Notes: a model not told the origin generated them from the sequence alone. A stretch of 64,000 nt of DNA from Balamuthia mandrillaris (GCA_031835245.1 JAVKOQ010000012.1:374093-438092), one strand, 5' to 3'. Counted from the stretch's first letter, positions 32,727-44,765 are shown. Made by a program: numbers and translations.

Positions 32727-33269
32727 CAAAAAAACAAAAACAAAAACAGTTTTCCTCGCACAAAGGTAATTAATTTCCCAATTGTTTCCAGGAAAATTTT
32801 AGCAAGGGTTATCGATAAATCCAAAATTATTATTATTTTCTCCTTTTTTATGATGATTTTGTCGACAAAAAGTCCTTTTATGGGTATGGAAAGGAAAAAA
32901 TATCGATTTGTGGATCATCTTTCTGTGTATTTTCAACCCCCAAAACAAAAACAAGCGGGCAAAAGGAGGAGAAAATAAAAATGAACGTGCCTCGCTCCCC
33001 ACCGCACTGTCATGCCCACCTTTTTCTTTCTTTCGTTCCTCCTCCTCTCTACTCTTTTTTTAACTTTTCTCTTTGCCGTACGCCGCCCTCTTCTCTTGTT
33101 CGTTCAAGGGGTAACAGGAGACACCACCGCGAAGAACAACGCGAACGCACGAGAGAGGGAGAGTGCAAGAAAATCGAAAGAAAAGAAGTAGCAAACTTGA
33201 AAAGAGAGAGAAGAGACATACATAGAGAGAGAAAGAGAGAGAGAAGAGAGAGAGAGAACGTGAACACAA
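32727..33269. other. Intergenic and 5' UTR of the Ca2+-ATPase gene
   Basis: Contains TTATCGATAA at about 32,810, TTTTGTCGACAAAA (a perfect palindrome) at about 32,858, and ATATCGATTT at about 32,900. From 33,150 to 33,258 a purine GAGAGA-rich tract runs up to the start codon. No gene is supported. Confidence 0.45.
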
Positions 33270-36200
33270 ATGGCAGCAGCGAGGCGACAACACCGTGGCG
33301 GAGGCTTTGGCGTGACGAAAGCGGAGCTGGCCGAGCTGGTGACTGCGGAGCGGAAGGCGGTCAGGCAGACCCTCAAGGAGTGGGGCGGCCTTTCGGGGCT
33401 TGCTGACCTGTTGCATACCTCTTTGGAGAATGGCCTCAGCAAGCAGGAGGTGGAGGCTGGTGCCTCACAGCGAAAGGAGGCGTGAGTATCACTCTCTGTT
33501 CTTCTTATTCTTTCAGTTATTCCTGTTCTTCTGCTTCTCCTTCTTGTTCATGTTCATGTTCATGTTCACTTCCTTCTCTTCTTCTTGATCTTCTTCTCAG
33601 TTCTTGTTCTAGTTCTTGTTCTTGTTCTAGTTCTTGTTCTTGTTCTTGTTCTTGTTCTTGCTCTTCTTGTTCTTCTTGTTCTTGTTCTAGTTCTAGTTCT
33701 TGTTCTTGTTCTTGTTCTTGTTCTTGCTCTTCTTGTTCTTCTTGTTCTTGTTCTTGTTCTTGTTCTTCTTCTTCTTCTTCTTCTTCTTCTTCTTCTTCTT
33801 CTTCTTCTTCTTCTTCTTCTTCTTCTTCTTCTTCTTCTCACTTTTTCTAAACTACTCTCATCTTACCAAAACATAAAGCTTTGGCGTGAACGAACTTCCA
33901 GAGCCGCCTTCTAAAGGCTTCTTCAGCATGCTATGGGAACAACTCACCGATACCACTATCATCATTTTAACCATTGCTGCCATTGTGTCTCTCATCTTTG
34001 GCATCCTTCTCCCAGAAGAAGGAGAAGAAGGCACTTCCTGGATCGAAGGTGCTGCTATTCTTGTTGCGGTCATCGTTGTGACCAACGTAGGGGCAGGCAA
34101 CAACTATGCCAAAGAAAGACAGTTCAGAAAGTTGGACAAAGAGAAACAGGATAAACCTGTGGAAGTCCTTCGTGGAGGAAATCCGGTGGAGATATCGTCA
34201 AAGGATTTGATGGTAGGGGATATCGCGTTGCTGAACAATGGAGAACGCATTCCTGCTGATGGTTTCTTCATTGACGGAAGAGGAAGCGAAGGTTTGCTAC
34301 TTTTTACCTTCATTCTGCTTTCGTTCTTTTCTTGCTTATGTAGGTATTCTTTGTAGCTTGCAGTGTTGATAACTCGGTGATGACTGGAGAAACAGTGGCA
34401 GTTCATGTGACTCGCAAGTCGCCTGTAATGCTTTCTGGGTCCACGGTTCGTGTTTTTTTTTTTAAAAAAAAATTTAGGCTTCTCGTTATTTCTTAGCAGT
34501 TACGGGTTATATGGTGTCACAGATTGCAGAAGGTCTGGCAAAAATGCTGGTAATTGCAGTAGGCGAAGACTCTCAGTACGGACAGCTGTTCAAGAAACTG
34601 CAAGAACCTAAAACAGAAACGCCCTTGGAATCTAAGCTGGATAGTTTGGCAACCTGTACGTTTTACTTTCCCACTTGGTCCGTTGCTTTTGCACCAGAGA
34701 CCATAACAAACACAAATAAAAGGGATTGGATGGGGTGGTTTGGGAGCAGCAGTGGTCATATTTGTGGTGCTGCTTGTCATTTGGATTATCCAAACGGCAA
34801 CAGGTACAGAGACACTGGTTAATTGTGTACCGTTTAAGTTCATGGACACCGTCTATTCTGTTTGCACGTATGCTCACTCTCTTTCCTCTTCTCTCTTCGC
34901 GAGAAATCATGATTCTTTATCGTTCTCATATTTCGTTTGCAAATGACAACAACAAGCTCGAGAGAGGAAGATAAGACATTTAGCTGGGACGATCTGCCAA
35001 CAATCGTACGATTTGCCATCATTGCTATAACCATCGTGGTAGTAGCAGTGCCCGAAGGTCTTCCTTTGGCCGTCACTTTGTCCTTAGCTTATTCCATGAA
35101 GAAAATGATGAATGACAACTGTTTGGTACGACGGTTGGCTGCCTGCGAGACCATGGGCGGTGCTACCAACATATGCTCCGACAAAACGGGCACCTTGACA
35201 GAAAATCGAATGACCGTTGTGCAGGTATATTTTATTTCTTTGGTTTTTTGTTATCTTGAGTTCGTTTTCGTTTGACTCGTTCTTCTTTTTCTTTCTTGCT
35301 TTCTTTCTTTCTTACTTTCGTGTTCAAAATTAACAATTCGCAAAAGGGATGGGTGGCCGGTCAAAAATTTGATAAAGTGCCGCTAGACTTTGAGCTAGAT
35401 GAAGAAATTGCAACTTTGTTGTCTGAAAGCATTGCTGTTAACTCCAAAGCCGACGTCGTTCCTGCTCAAGAAGTTGAACAGGTTTCTTGCTTCCCTTTGT
35501 TCGTCTATTACTGGCGTCTAACAAACAACCAAACTTACTGTCTATAGAACAAGAAATCAAAAAACAAAAAAGCATCAAGAGAGTTAAAGCAGGCAGCTGC
35601 CGCTGCTCCTGGCCTGCCAGTATTCTTGGGCAACAAAACCGAGTGCGCTTTGTTGGTCTTTGCTGGAGAAATCATGCCTGAAGGATGGGAATACAGAAAA
35701 GTTCGAGACCAATACGAGTCGGAACATAGAATATGCCATCTTTTTAACTTCACATCTGATAGAAAGAGAATGAGCACAGTAGTTCGAAATGAGAAAGGAG
35801 ATAGTAAATACAGGCTATTTACCAAAGGAGCCAGTGAAACTATTCTCGAACATTCTCAATTCATCATGGAGGATAATGGCTCCGTGAGTAAGATAGACGA
35901 ACAAATGAGGCGTCAATTGGCTTCTTGCATCGATGATATGGCCAACAATGGTTTCTTCTTCGTTCCTCTTTGTTCGTTTTTCTTCGTTCTTATTCTCAAC
36001 TTTTTTTCATTTTCTTTTTCTATTTAGGTCTTAGAACAATTGGCCTGGCATTTCGAGACTTGGACCACGAAACTGAATGGAAACCAAACGAAAGCGATCC
36101 TGAATGGCAACCACCCGAAAACAACCTAGTGTTAATTTCTCTCGTTGGTATTGAGGTTTGTTAATGCTGCCTCTTCTGTTTTATTCATTCAGACACAATG

Positions 36201-37721
36201 AATTGAATTGTTGTCTTTAGGATCCTATAAGAGAAGCTGTGCCTCATGCAGTGCAGCAGTGTCAAGAGGCTGGCATATTTGTTCGCATGGTTACTGGCGA
36301 CAGTATCCTTTTCTTTCTTCATTTTCCATTTCCCTCTTTTGAGTATCTTCTGAAGGAACATTTACGTTATTCCTTTAACTCAATTACAATAATAGACCTT
36401 AAAACAGCAAAAAAGATAGCAAAGGATTGTGGAATTCTGACGGAAGGAGGAATGGCCATGGAAGGTCCCCAGTTTAGGAACTTAAGTGACTCTGAAATTG
36501 ACAAAATATTGCCAAAACTTCAAGTACTGGCTCGCTCCATTCCCTCTGACAAGCAAAGACTTGTAGAACGGTGCGTTTTCTTTCCTCGGTTCCCGCGTAC
36601 TATCCCATTGCCTTGCTTAACAACGCAAATTTATACTTGTACAACAGGTTGAAGGAAAACAGAGAAGTCGTAGCTGTAACAGGGGATGGGACTAACGATG
36701 GCCCTGCCTTAAAGGCTGCTCATGTTGGCTTGGCAATGGGTCTCAGCGGTACTGATGTAGCCAAACAAGCCTCTGGTGCGTTGTTCACCCATAGCTGTTT
36801 GTTCTTATTCTTATTCATAACTAGTTTTATCGCGATTGTTTTTCGTTCAGATATTGTCATTCTGGACGACAACTTCAAGTCAATAGTGATGGCTGTAATG
36901 TGGGGCCGTTGTGTCTACGACAACATCAAAAAATTTCTTCAGTTCCAACTTACTGTCAACTTTGTACGTCTTTCCGAGCTTTCTCATAAACACCTGTGTT
37001 CATATTTTTTTTACCATGGATCATAGTCGGCTCTGCTCTTTGCTTTGATAGCAGCGATGGCTCAGCGCGGTACTCCGCTTTACGCGGTTCAGTTGCTTTG
37101 GGTGAATCTTATTATGGACACGATGGCCGCTCTTGCCCTTGGCACCGAAAAACCAACCCCTGATCTCTTGAAACGGAAACCTTATGGCCTTGAAGAAAAA
37201 GTGCCCATCTCTGCCATCATGTATAGAAACATTGTGGGACAAGGCCTTTATCAGGTACGTACACACTCTCTCACTCTCCGTTTCTGTTCTTCGTTTCCAC
37301 CCTTAAATATTGTATTGTATTGCAGTTAGGGGTGTTATGCACGTTATTGTTTGCTGGAAGTTACATTCTTGGAGTGAAGGACGGAGGAGTAGTCCATTAT
37401 ACAATGATCTTCAATACCTTTGTTTGGATGCAAGTCTTTAACGAGATCAACTCGCGTAAAGTAAACGATGGTATTATTTTCTCCCTCGTAATTTTCTACT
37501 GGTCCTTTCGAGTGTAACAAATTTGTTTTCCTACAAAAGAGTGGAATGTGTTCGCTGGCATATTTACCAACTGGTTGTTTTTGGGAGTATTGTTGATAAC
37601 GGTGGTCCTGCAGACCATTTTGGTCCAGTTTGGAGGCGAGGCGCTGCGTACCACTGGTCTTAATTGGTACCAGTGGCTTATTTGTATTGGTCTTGGTGCT
37701 TTCAGCATCCCTTTGGGTATA

Positions 37722-37763
<42 letters not shown>

Positions 37764-38141
37764 CTCTCTTGAGCTTAGTTCTAACGTGTTATGGATGTAG
37801 CATTTATTATTCGTCTTTTCCCGATTGTGTCCATTTTGAATTGCATTCGTGTCAAGCGAAGAGGACCAGCTGACGATGAAAGGAGACCGCTAACTGCTCA
37901 CGACGATGACGATGAGGATGACGACGAGGAAGACGACGAAGATCTCTATCGCTTGAATCTCGCTGAAAAAGGAATCAGTTCAACGGCAGATTCTTCTTCC
38001 TCTTCTGCCGACGCTGGAAAAGAGGAGAAAGGCAAAGAAATCCAGAAAGGAACAAGCAACAAAGCAGAGGCGGGCAGCAGTTCCGGCGAAAAGGCGAACG
38101 AAAACGATGGCGATGATGGTGGCGATGCCAACTCCTTCTGA
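33270..38141 (+). CDS. ATP2B: PMCA-type (IIB) plasma-membrane Ca2+-ATPase
   Basis: Around 16-18 exons; exon 1 is 33270..33481, exon 2 starts at 33879, and the stop is TGA at 38139-38141. The N-terminal entry FGVNELPEP, two membrane helices, MTGET, the calcium-site helix [11 protein letters not shown], the phosphorylation motif SDKTGTLT (about 35,177-35,200), the nucleotide-domain LFTKGASE, the hinge [12 protein letters not shown] (about 36,680) and [17 protein letters not shown] in the sixth helix are all present. One further check: splicing at 36,302/36,396 rebuilds TGDNLKTAK, a conserved P-ATPase block. It should export Ca2+ from the cytosol, at the plasma membrane or contractile-vacuole membrane. 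The tail after the last helix is highly acidic (Asp/Glu run near 37,900), then Ser/Lys-rich; I see no clear calmodulin-binding helix there. Confidence 0.95.
33540..33838 (+). repeat. (TTCTTG)n and (TTC)n arrays in Ca2+-ATPase intron 1
   Basis: About 300 bp of pyrimidine-rich hexamer and triplet repeats within the first intron (33482..33878), on the sense strand. Its unit sequence is the same as in the mARC intron. Confidence 0.92.
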
Positions 38142-38785
38142 AAAACAAACAACAGTTGAAACAGGAAAAACGTAGAAAATCGATGAACAAACCTACGCAA
38201 AAGAAAGCAATAAACAAGCAAAAGAAAAGAGATTGGTTTGCCAACAAACTTAAAAACAGGCAAACTCGCATTGGCCGTTGCTTTAAATTTCCGGGAAGTT
38301 TATCGGGAGGTTTCCAGGGAGATCGGAGTTGACACCGCTCAAATTAGGGAAGTTGCCACGCAAGGATGGTTTTTTTTGGCGACAATCGTCGTAAATTTCA
38401 GGGAACCAGCCAACAAAGCGTGAAAAAAAAAACAAGAAGCAACGAAAGAGAGAGAGAGAGCGTAAAAGGCCAACAACAAAAGAAAAGATAAGACAAGAAG
38501 TGAAATTTGGTATTTTGTGTGAAGGGACGTGACAAGTACGAAGAGACGAAATATATATATACCATTTTTTTTTTTTTTGACGTAGCGGCAGCAGCAAAGA
38601 AAGTAGACAAGTTTTTTTTTTTGATTTTTTTGCAGTTTTTTTTTTAAAAAAAGAAGTAGAGAGAGGGGGAAAAAAACTAAATCGAGTAGCAAAGAAGAAG
38701 AGAACACATACGGGTGAAGCAAAGAGGCGCCTCTTCCCTCTTTTTTTTTTAAAAAAAAAACCAACAAAGGCTTTGATTGGAATCA
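38142..38785. other. Intergenic with poly(T)/poly(A) switches
   Basis: No gene in 644 bp. Homopolymer runs switch abruptly from T to A at 38,645 and 38,750 (ten T then ten A, ending 25 bp before the next start). A (TA)n stretch lies near 38,552. Confidence 0.45.
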
Positions 38786-41467
38786 ATGGCAGAAAGGGCA
38801 GTCGTCTTTGCGGACGCGGAGTTTGCTGCGAGCGGTTGGGAAGCGGTGGTGCTCTCCCGTGCCATTCGCTTCCAAGGGGAGGAGAACAGACGGGAGTGGA
38901 ATCTGGCCCCGTGGGACGTCTTCCAGGAGCAGACCACCAGAGAGAACAGCGGAGGGAACCCCCAAGGAGCTTTCAGGCAATCCAAGGTCGTACTACCGCC
39001 TCCTGTGGAGACCTGGGAAGATGGCAAGCCCTCCAAGCGCTACGTGACCACCGCCCATTTGTGCAGCTCTGCCACGTTTGATCCCCGAGAACTTGGAGAG
39101 GTGGCCGCCATCGATTGTTCCTTTGACCTGTTGAACGTTTGTCCCACCACCAACAACGGCGAAGGAAGAGCAGCGGAGGAGGTGAAGGTCAAGTACGCCC
39201 TGTTGGCGGAACAAGGAGGCCGTTTCTTTTGCTCACCCTTTGCCACGGTGCCTCAGGAAGGGGGTCAATGGCAAGGGTTCGTTATGACCGACCTCAAAGC
39301 CGAACACTTTCACAATGTAGCAACTCCGCTTCTTCCTTCTTCCGCTGCTTCAGCAACTTTGGAACAACCGGAAGGAGAATTTGCGTTTGCTGGAGACAGA
39401 GTCCGTTTCGGTTTCCTGGTTCGGACCACTTTCACCGGGGTGGAGGGTGGGGTTGCCATTACCGGTATTGACAACTGGAAAGTGGTAGTCATGCACAAGC
39501 CCGCACCACATGCAGCTGGGCAGAGCAACGCGAACACAGCCAACCAAGTGCAGATGTTGGAAGAGGAGCTAGCAGCACAGAAGCAGCGTTGTGAAGAGTT
39601 GATGCAACGACTGTCTCTTTGTGCAAGCGATGATGGAACGAAGAGTCAACAACGGACTACTACTCGCCCCATGCAGAACAAGAAAGAAAAGGAGAAGGAA
39701 AAGGAAACTGACGGGAAGAAGAAGCAGACAAACGGTGGCGAAGAAAATGGTTTCACGTCTGTGGTGAAGGCTGCACAGGGAAAGTTAACACGAATGGAAG
39801 AGCAACGCAGAAAGGAAAGGATCAAGTGGAAGAAAGAAATGGCAGTGGTGTCCAAGGAGCTAGACGAGGAACGCAAACTTAGCGCTGAGCTAAAGCAAAA
39901 GCTTTGCAATTTGGAAGATCAGCTTTTGTCGGCGAGCGCCAGAGCCGCAGAGAAGGAGGATCAGTCCCAACTGGCTGCGGAAGAGGTAGAACGGCTGCGC
40001 GGAGCCCTGAGCGATGCCTCCAACGCTCAAGCAGAATTGGAACAAAAGCTTAAGGCAGCACTGATTCAAGGAGACCAAATGGAGGCCGCTCTAAGCAAGG
40101 AAGTAGAAGCCAGAGCGGAGCTTGGCTTGCTGTTGAAAACCAGAACGGAGGAAGCAGAGTTTAACAGAGCACAATGGAAAGAAGAGAAGGCTGCGTTGGA
40201 ACAACAGAGCGAAGCTACCGTTCAGGACCTCTCCAAACGATTCGAGCACGAAAAGGAGGTTGCATTGGAGGAGCTTCGACAAACATTGGAACAAAGCAAA
40301 GAATGTGAGTTAGACAAGCTTCGACAGGAATTAGAGGGTGCCTCCGCTCGTGCCGAAGAGGCCATCCGACGGGTTCAACAACTGAAGGAAGTGTTGGAAG
40401 GATTGGAAGCGAACAATGCTGCTCACCAACTCAGGATCGCGGAGCTGGAGACATCATTGTACGAACTGAACGAGACGCGAAGCCAATTGGAGGACAATGT
40501 CAAGGACCTTAGTGCTTACGCCGAGACTTTGGATGTCTCCCTGAGAGAAGAGAAGAAGAAAAACGCATCACTTATCCTCGAACTGGAAGATAGAGCCTTG
40601 CGAGAAGACACGTTGAAGCAACAACTGGAGAAGGAGAAGCGGTCGGGAGAAGAGGCCATCATAGCGTTAAAGCAAGAGTTGGAAAATAAGCAAAAAGAGT
40701 TGGATGAGGTTCTCTCCGACAGAGACTCTTTGCAAGAGTGCAACCAACACCTCGAAGAACAACTAAAGACGATACAAAACGTCGTAAGCAAATTGGAAGA
40801 GGAAAAAGACACTCTCCAACACACCATCTCTGTTCTCACCGAAGAGGAGAGGAAGCTTCGAAAGGACAACGAAGCCATGGTCTTCATCTCTAAGCAAGAG
40901 ACTCGCGAGAAACAAAGAGAAATTGACGTCCTTAAGAAGCTCTATGAGGAGGAACAACAGAAAGCGGAACTTCTCTCACAACGGTGGAAGAAAGAAGCTC
41001 AACAGCAAAAACAAGAATTTCTCCAGAAGGAAGGCGCTTTTCGTAAGGATCTGGATGACGAAAGAGCCGCTCGAAGACGACTCCTGGAAAAAGTGATGGA
41101 AATGGAAGAACAGGCGGTTCTCGAGAAGGAGGAACACAGGAGAAAGCTGCAACAAGTGGAGGAGGACAAGAGAGCAGCTCTGAAGATGGTGGAACAAATG
41201 TACGAAGCGCGTATTGCGGCTTTGGAGGAGAGAATGAAGGAGGAGCAGAAGAAGAGGGAGGAGGAGGCCAGAAAGCGAGAAGAGGACATGGAAAACGAGA
41301 GGGCCGGGTGGGAGGAGGAGTTTGAGAAGGAACGCTTGGCAAGGATGAAGGCCGAGCAGGCGCTGCAGGAGCTGAACGAGATCTTTGGAAAGGTGGGCGA
41401 GGAGGAAGAGAACGAGTGGGAGTTTGTGGAGGAGGAAGAAGGGCAGAAAGAGGGATACGATGAGTGA
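38786..41467 (+). CDS. Long coiled-coil protein with N-terminal beta domain, unknown
   Basis: An intronless 893-residue frame from the ATG at 38786 to TGA. I do not recognise the family. The first 240 residues are non-repetitive, rich in Trp, Phe and Val with alternating hydrophobic strands, and look like a beta-sandwich domain. A Lys/Glu linker follows at about 290-320. From about 330 to 870 there is an almost unbroken heptad coiled coil rich in Glu, Leu, Gln and Lys, with a few breaks. The end is acidic (EEEENEWEFVEEEEG). The layout, one globular head with a 500-residue rod, resembles cytoskeletal tethers, golgin-type proteins or basal-body proteins. A long single exon is unusual among the intron-rich neighbours. 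Confidence 0.8.
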   Translation: MAERAVVFADAEFAASGWEAVVLSRAIRFQGEENRREWNLAPWDVFQEQTTRENSGGNPQGAFRQSKVVLPPPVETWEDGKPSKRYVTTAHLCSSATFDPRELGEVAAIDCSFDLLNVCPTTNNGEGRAAEEVKVKYALLAEQGGRFFCSPFATVPQEGGQWQGFVMTDLKAEHFHNVATPLLPSSAASATLEQPEGEFAFAGDRVRFGFLVRTTFTGVEGGVAITGIDNWKVVVMHKPAPHAAGQSNANTANQVQMLEEELAAQKQRCEELMQRLSLCASDDGTKSQQRTTTRPMQNKKEKEKEKETDGKKKQTNGGEENGFTSVVKAAQGKLTRMEEQRRKERIKWKKEMAVVSKELDEERKLSAELKQKLCNLEDQLLSASARAAEKEDQSQLAAEEVERLRGALSDASNAQAELEQKLKAALIQGDQMEAALSKEVEARAELGLLLKTRTEEAEFNRAQWKEEKAALEQQSEATVQDLSKRFEHEKEVALEELRQTLEQSKECELDKLRQELEGASARAEEAIRRVQQLKEVLEGLEANNAAHQLRIAELETSLYELNETRSQLEDNVKDLSAYAETLDVSLREEKKKNASLILELEDRALREDTLKQQLEKEKRSGEEAIIALKQELENKQKELDEVLSDRDSLQECNQHLEEQLKTIQNVVSKLEEEKDTLQHTISVLTEEERKLRKDNEAMVFISKQETREKQREIDVLKKLYEEEQQKAELLSQRWKKEAQQQKQEFLQKEGAFRKDLDDERAARRRLLEKVMEMEEQAVLEKEEHRRKLQQVEEDKRAALKMVEQMYEARIAALEERMKEEQKKREEEARKREEDMENERAGWEEEFEKERLARMKAEQALQELNEIFGKVGEEEENEWEFVEEEEGQKEGYDE

Positions 41468-41738
41468 GCGCTTACGCCTTGGGACTTTTTTTTTGTTTGG
41501 CTGTTTACACACTGTAAGTAGAGTTTAATATGTGAAAAAAAAAAGAAACAAAAAGAACTTCTTCTCCTATTCTTTCTCTTGGTAGGGCACTTTCTCCTTT
41601 GGATCATGTAACGCCTTCCTTCCACTTCCTCCGTGGTTGTTGTTGTGAAGGAAGGTGCCAGACGTTCTAGAAGGGGGCAGGTGACCGTTTTTTCCTCGAA
41701 CGTAGTGCTCCGGTTGGCCAGAGCAAGAAAACAAATAG
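41468..41738. other. Intergenic, before the carrier pseudogene
   Basis: Contains no trace of the first membrane helix or the PIERVKLL signature expected ahead of the carrier homology. I see nothing else in it. Confidence 0.45.
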
Positions 41739-42536
41739 GAAAGCATGCTCGCGCAGACTCCCCGCCGGGAGCCCTCCCTACAAGGGCATCATGGACTGCT
41801 TCCGCCGCGCGGTCGCCGAGCAGGGCCTCCTCTGCTTCTGGGGGGGGGGGCAACCTCACCAACGTCATCCGCTACGTCCCCACCCAGGCCTTCAACTTGG
41901 CCTTCAAGGACTCCATCAAGTTGCTGTTCCCCCGCTACGACCCCACCGCCCAGTTCGGTCAGTTCTTCCTCGTCCAAATGGCTTCCGGTGGGTTGGCTGG
42001 GGCAGGCTCCCTCTGCTTGGTCTACCCGTTGGACTGCGCTCGAATCCGCCTGGCTGCCGACGTTGGCAACGGCAAGAGGGACTTCAACGGCCTGGCTGAC
42101 TGCCTGGCCAAATCGGCCAGAGGGCCTCGTGGCTTGCTGAGCCTCTACAACGGCTTTGATGGCGGCCATCATTCCCTACCGTGGCGTTTACTTTGGGCTG
42201 TACGACTCCCTCCGCGAGAAGAACCCCTGGAAGAACGACCTCGGCACGCTTGGCGTTGCCTCCAGATATGGACTGGCCCATACCACAGCACTCGCTGCCG
42301 CTTACGCTTCTCACCCGTTCGTCACGGTTCGTCGTCGCTTGCAGACGGGCTCGGACAAAGCCAAGGGCGCCGTGGACTGCTTTTGCAAGATCGTGAGGGA
42401 GGAGGGCGTGCGCGCCCTCTACCGCGACGCCCACGCCAACGTGTATTGGGTCGTTGGCTCAGCTCTCGTCCTGGTCTTCTACGATCAGCTGCAAGGCATG
42501 CTCGGCCTCCACCTGTGTTCACCTGGCAGCGAATGA
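41739..42536 (+). pseudogene. Broken ADP/ATP mitochondrial carrier copy
   Basis: Pieces in three frames match ADP/ATP carriers in order: [16 protein letters not shown]; then [39 protein letters not shown] and RIRLAADVG; then [27 protein letters not shown] and LVLVFYDQL. The frame breaks once at an 11-G run (41,840-41,850; 10 G would restore it) and again near 42,155, where about three residues of the family are also missing. The first membrane helix and first carrier signature are absent. The nucleotide-carrier signature reads RRRLQT instead of RRRMMM. The copy is GC-richer than its surroundings. It is most simply a 5'-truncated pseudogene; a homopolymer sequencing error could explain one break but not the missing start. 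Confidence 0.75.
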
Positions 42537-43000
42537 GACAAAGCCAGCCCGCTGGCTTGGCCATGCTGCTCGTTGCTTCTTTTGCTCTCCTTGGCGCTGT
42601 TTTTTTATTTATTGCCTTTGCGGTTCTCCTGTTCGACAAGGAGAGCGCTTCTCTCTCCTGCCCCTTCATGAATAGAGACCTCTGCGCGCTCCTATCCCAC
42701 CCTGGCTCTTCTCCATACTATCCTAATTTGTGCTGCACACAACGTTTGGAGCAACAGCGGGGGCTTTGGGGAAAGGTGGGGAAACAGAAAGAGGAAAGAA
42801 CAGGGCGAGCCTCTTAAAAGCGGAGTCAACGATGGGGGGTCGGAAAGGAGCAAAGCAGTGTGGGGAACGGTCAGTGTTGTTCCCTTCCCCCTTCCTCCTC
42901 CCTTTGGTATTCATGAATACGGTCTGCTGACTTTTTGTTTTGAAGACAAAAGGTGTGCCACGGCCAGCGAGCCAGGTTCTTTGAGGACGGCAAGCTATGG
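42537..43000. other. Intergenic between the carrier copy and the TMTC gene
   Basis: About 460 bp with no supported gene. It is GC-richer than typical intergenic DNA here and lacks microsatellites. Confidence 0.4.
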
Positions 43001-44290
43001 ATGCCAGTGTGGGCAGTGGTGGCTGTCGTGGCGTTCGGGGTCTTTGTGAACGGGCTGTGGGGTGGCTTCGTCTTTGATGACCGAGTGGCGGTGGTGGAGA
43101 GCAAAGACGTTTCAGGGGAGAACCCACTCTCCGAGTTGTGGTGGAACGACTTTTGGGGGGCCAGGATCAACGAACCTGGAGTGTGGACCTGCAAGGTATG
43201 AAACTTACTGTCCTTTGTTGTTTTATCCTTGCTTCCTTTTGACACTCGGAAAACAAACAGTCTTATCGGCCGATCACTGTTCTCTCCTTTCGCCTCAATC
43301 GATATATTCACGGGCTCGACACCTTTGGCTACCATTTGGTGAACGTGTTGTTTCACGCCCTCACAGCCGTGTTGGTCTACTTCGTGGGTATGGTATGCTT
43401 CGAAGGCAACACCATTCCCTCTGCCATGGCGGCGTTCTTCTTTGCGGTCCATCCCATTCACACGGAAGCTGTAGACAGCATCGTGGGACGCGCCGAAGTT
43501 CTCTATGCTGCTTGCTTTCTGCTGTGCTTCCTTTTCTACGTCGCTGGAGCCAGTTCTTCTTCTTCTTCTTCTGCTTCTTGTCCAAAGAGAGGATGGATGC
43601 TACTGTCAATATCAGCAACGTTTTTTGTGATTGGCGTGTTCTCGAAGGAGATGGGTCTGATGGTTCTCTGCGTGACCTACATTTGGGACCTTCTCTACAA
43701 CATGCGTTTAGCAAGTCTCGTCCATCAACAGGGACTATTCTCCTTCCTCAAGGTCCTCCAAACGAAGCTCCTCAAAGACGAAGAATGGAAGAGCTTTCTC
43801 AAGAGAACTGCCCTTCACTTCTCGCTCGGTGGCCTCTTCCTTTTGCATCGATACTGGTGGGTCGGTGGTGTGGCAGGCATTCGCATGCAAGAACAGCACA
43901 ACCCGTTGGCCTTCTCCTCTGGGCTCACTTGGTTCTACTCCCTGCTCTACATCCACTTTTACTATGGTTGGTTGCTGTTGTTCCCCTATCAACTCTCCGC
44001 CGACTATTCCAAGAGCTGCATCCCCCTCATCACTTCGTGGACTGATCCCCGCAACCTGCTCTCCATCAGCGCCTATGCTTCTCTATTAGCAGTGGTGCTA
44101 GCCGCCATCTATTTCTTACGACGAGGAATGGAACAAAAGTACTCCAGACCTATATTGCTCTCCTTAGCTTGGATCGTGTTTCCTTTCCTTCCGGCCGCTC
44201 AGCTGTTGTTCGCACCTGGCACGTTGATCGCAGAGCGTGTTCTCTACGTTCCCTCTGTTGGTTTTTGCCTTTTGTTTGGTATTCATCTCT

Positions 44291-44322
<32 letters not shown>

Positions 44323-44727
44323 ACCTGTTGCAACATACTTCTAATTTTATGTGTCCTGTTAATAGCTTGGACGTTGTGGATGCTTCACCAGCACAAATAC
44401 TTGAACACCAAAACATTGGTAACGGTGTTCCTCATTGTCGTAGTGCTTTATGGAGCAAGGACTTGGACTAGAAATCCGGTCTGGTCCACGCAGTTGGCCC
44501 TCTTCAGTGCAGCCAGAGAGGTGTGTCCTGGCAGCGCCAAAGCTCAGTTCAACTACGGAGCTGAAATGGAGAACCATCACCGAGAGGAGGAAGCCATTCG
44601 CCCTTATGAACTCGCTATTGCGGCTGATCCGGACGATATAGCTCCTGTTGGTCGTCTTGGAAAGATTTATTTGAAGAGAAGCAACATTACTCGTGCTCTG
44701 AGCTATTATGCGTTAGTCCTTTCTCTC

Positions 44728-44765
<38 letters not shown>

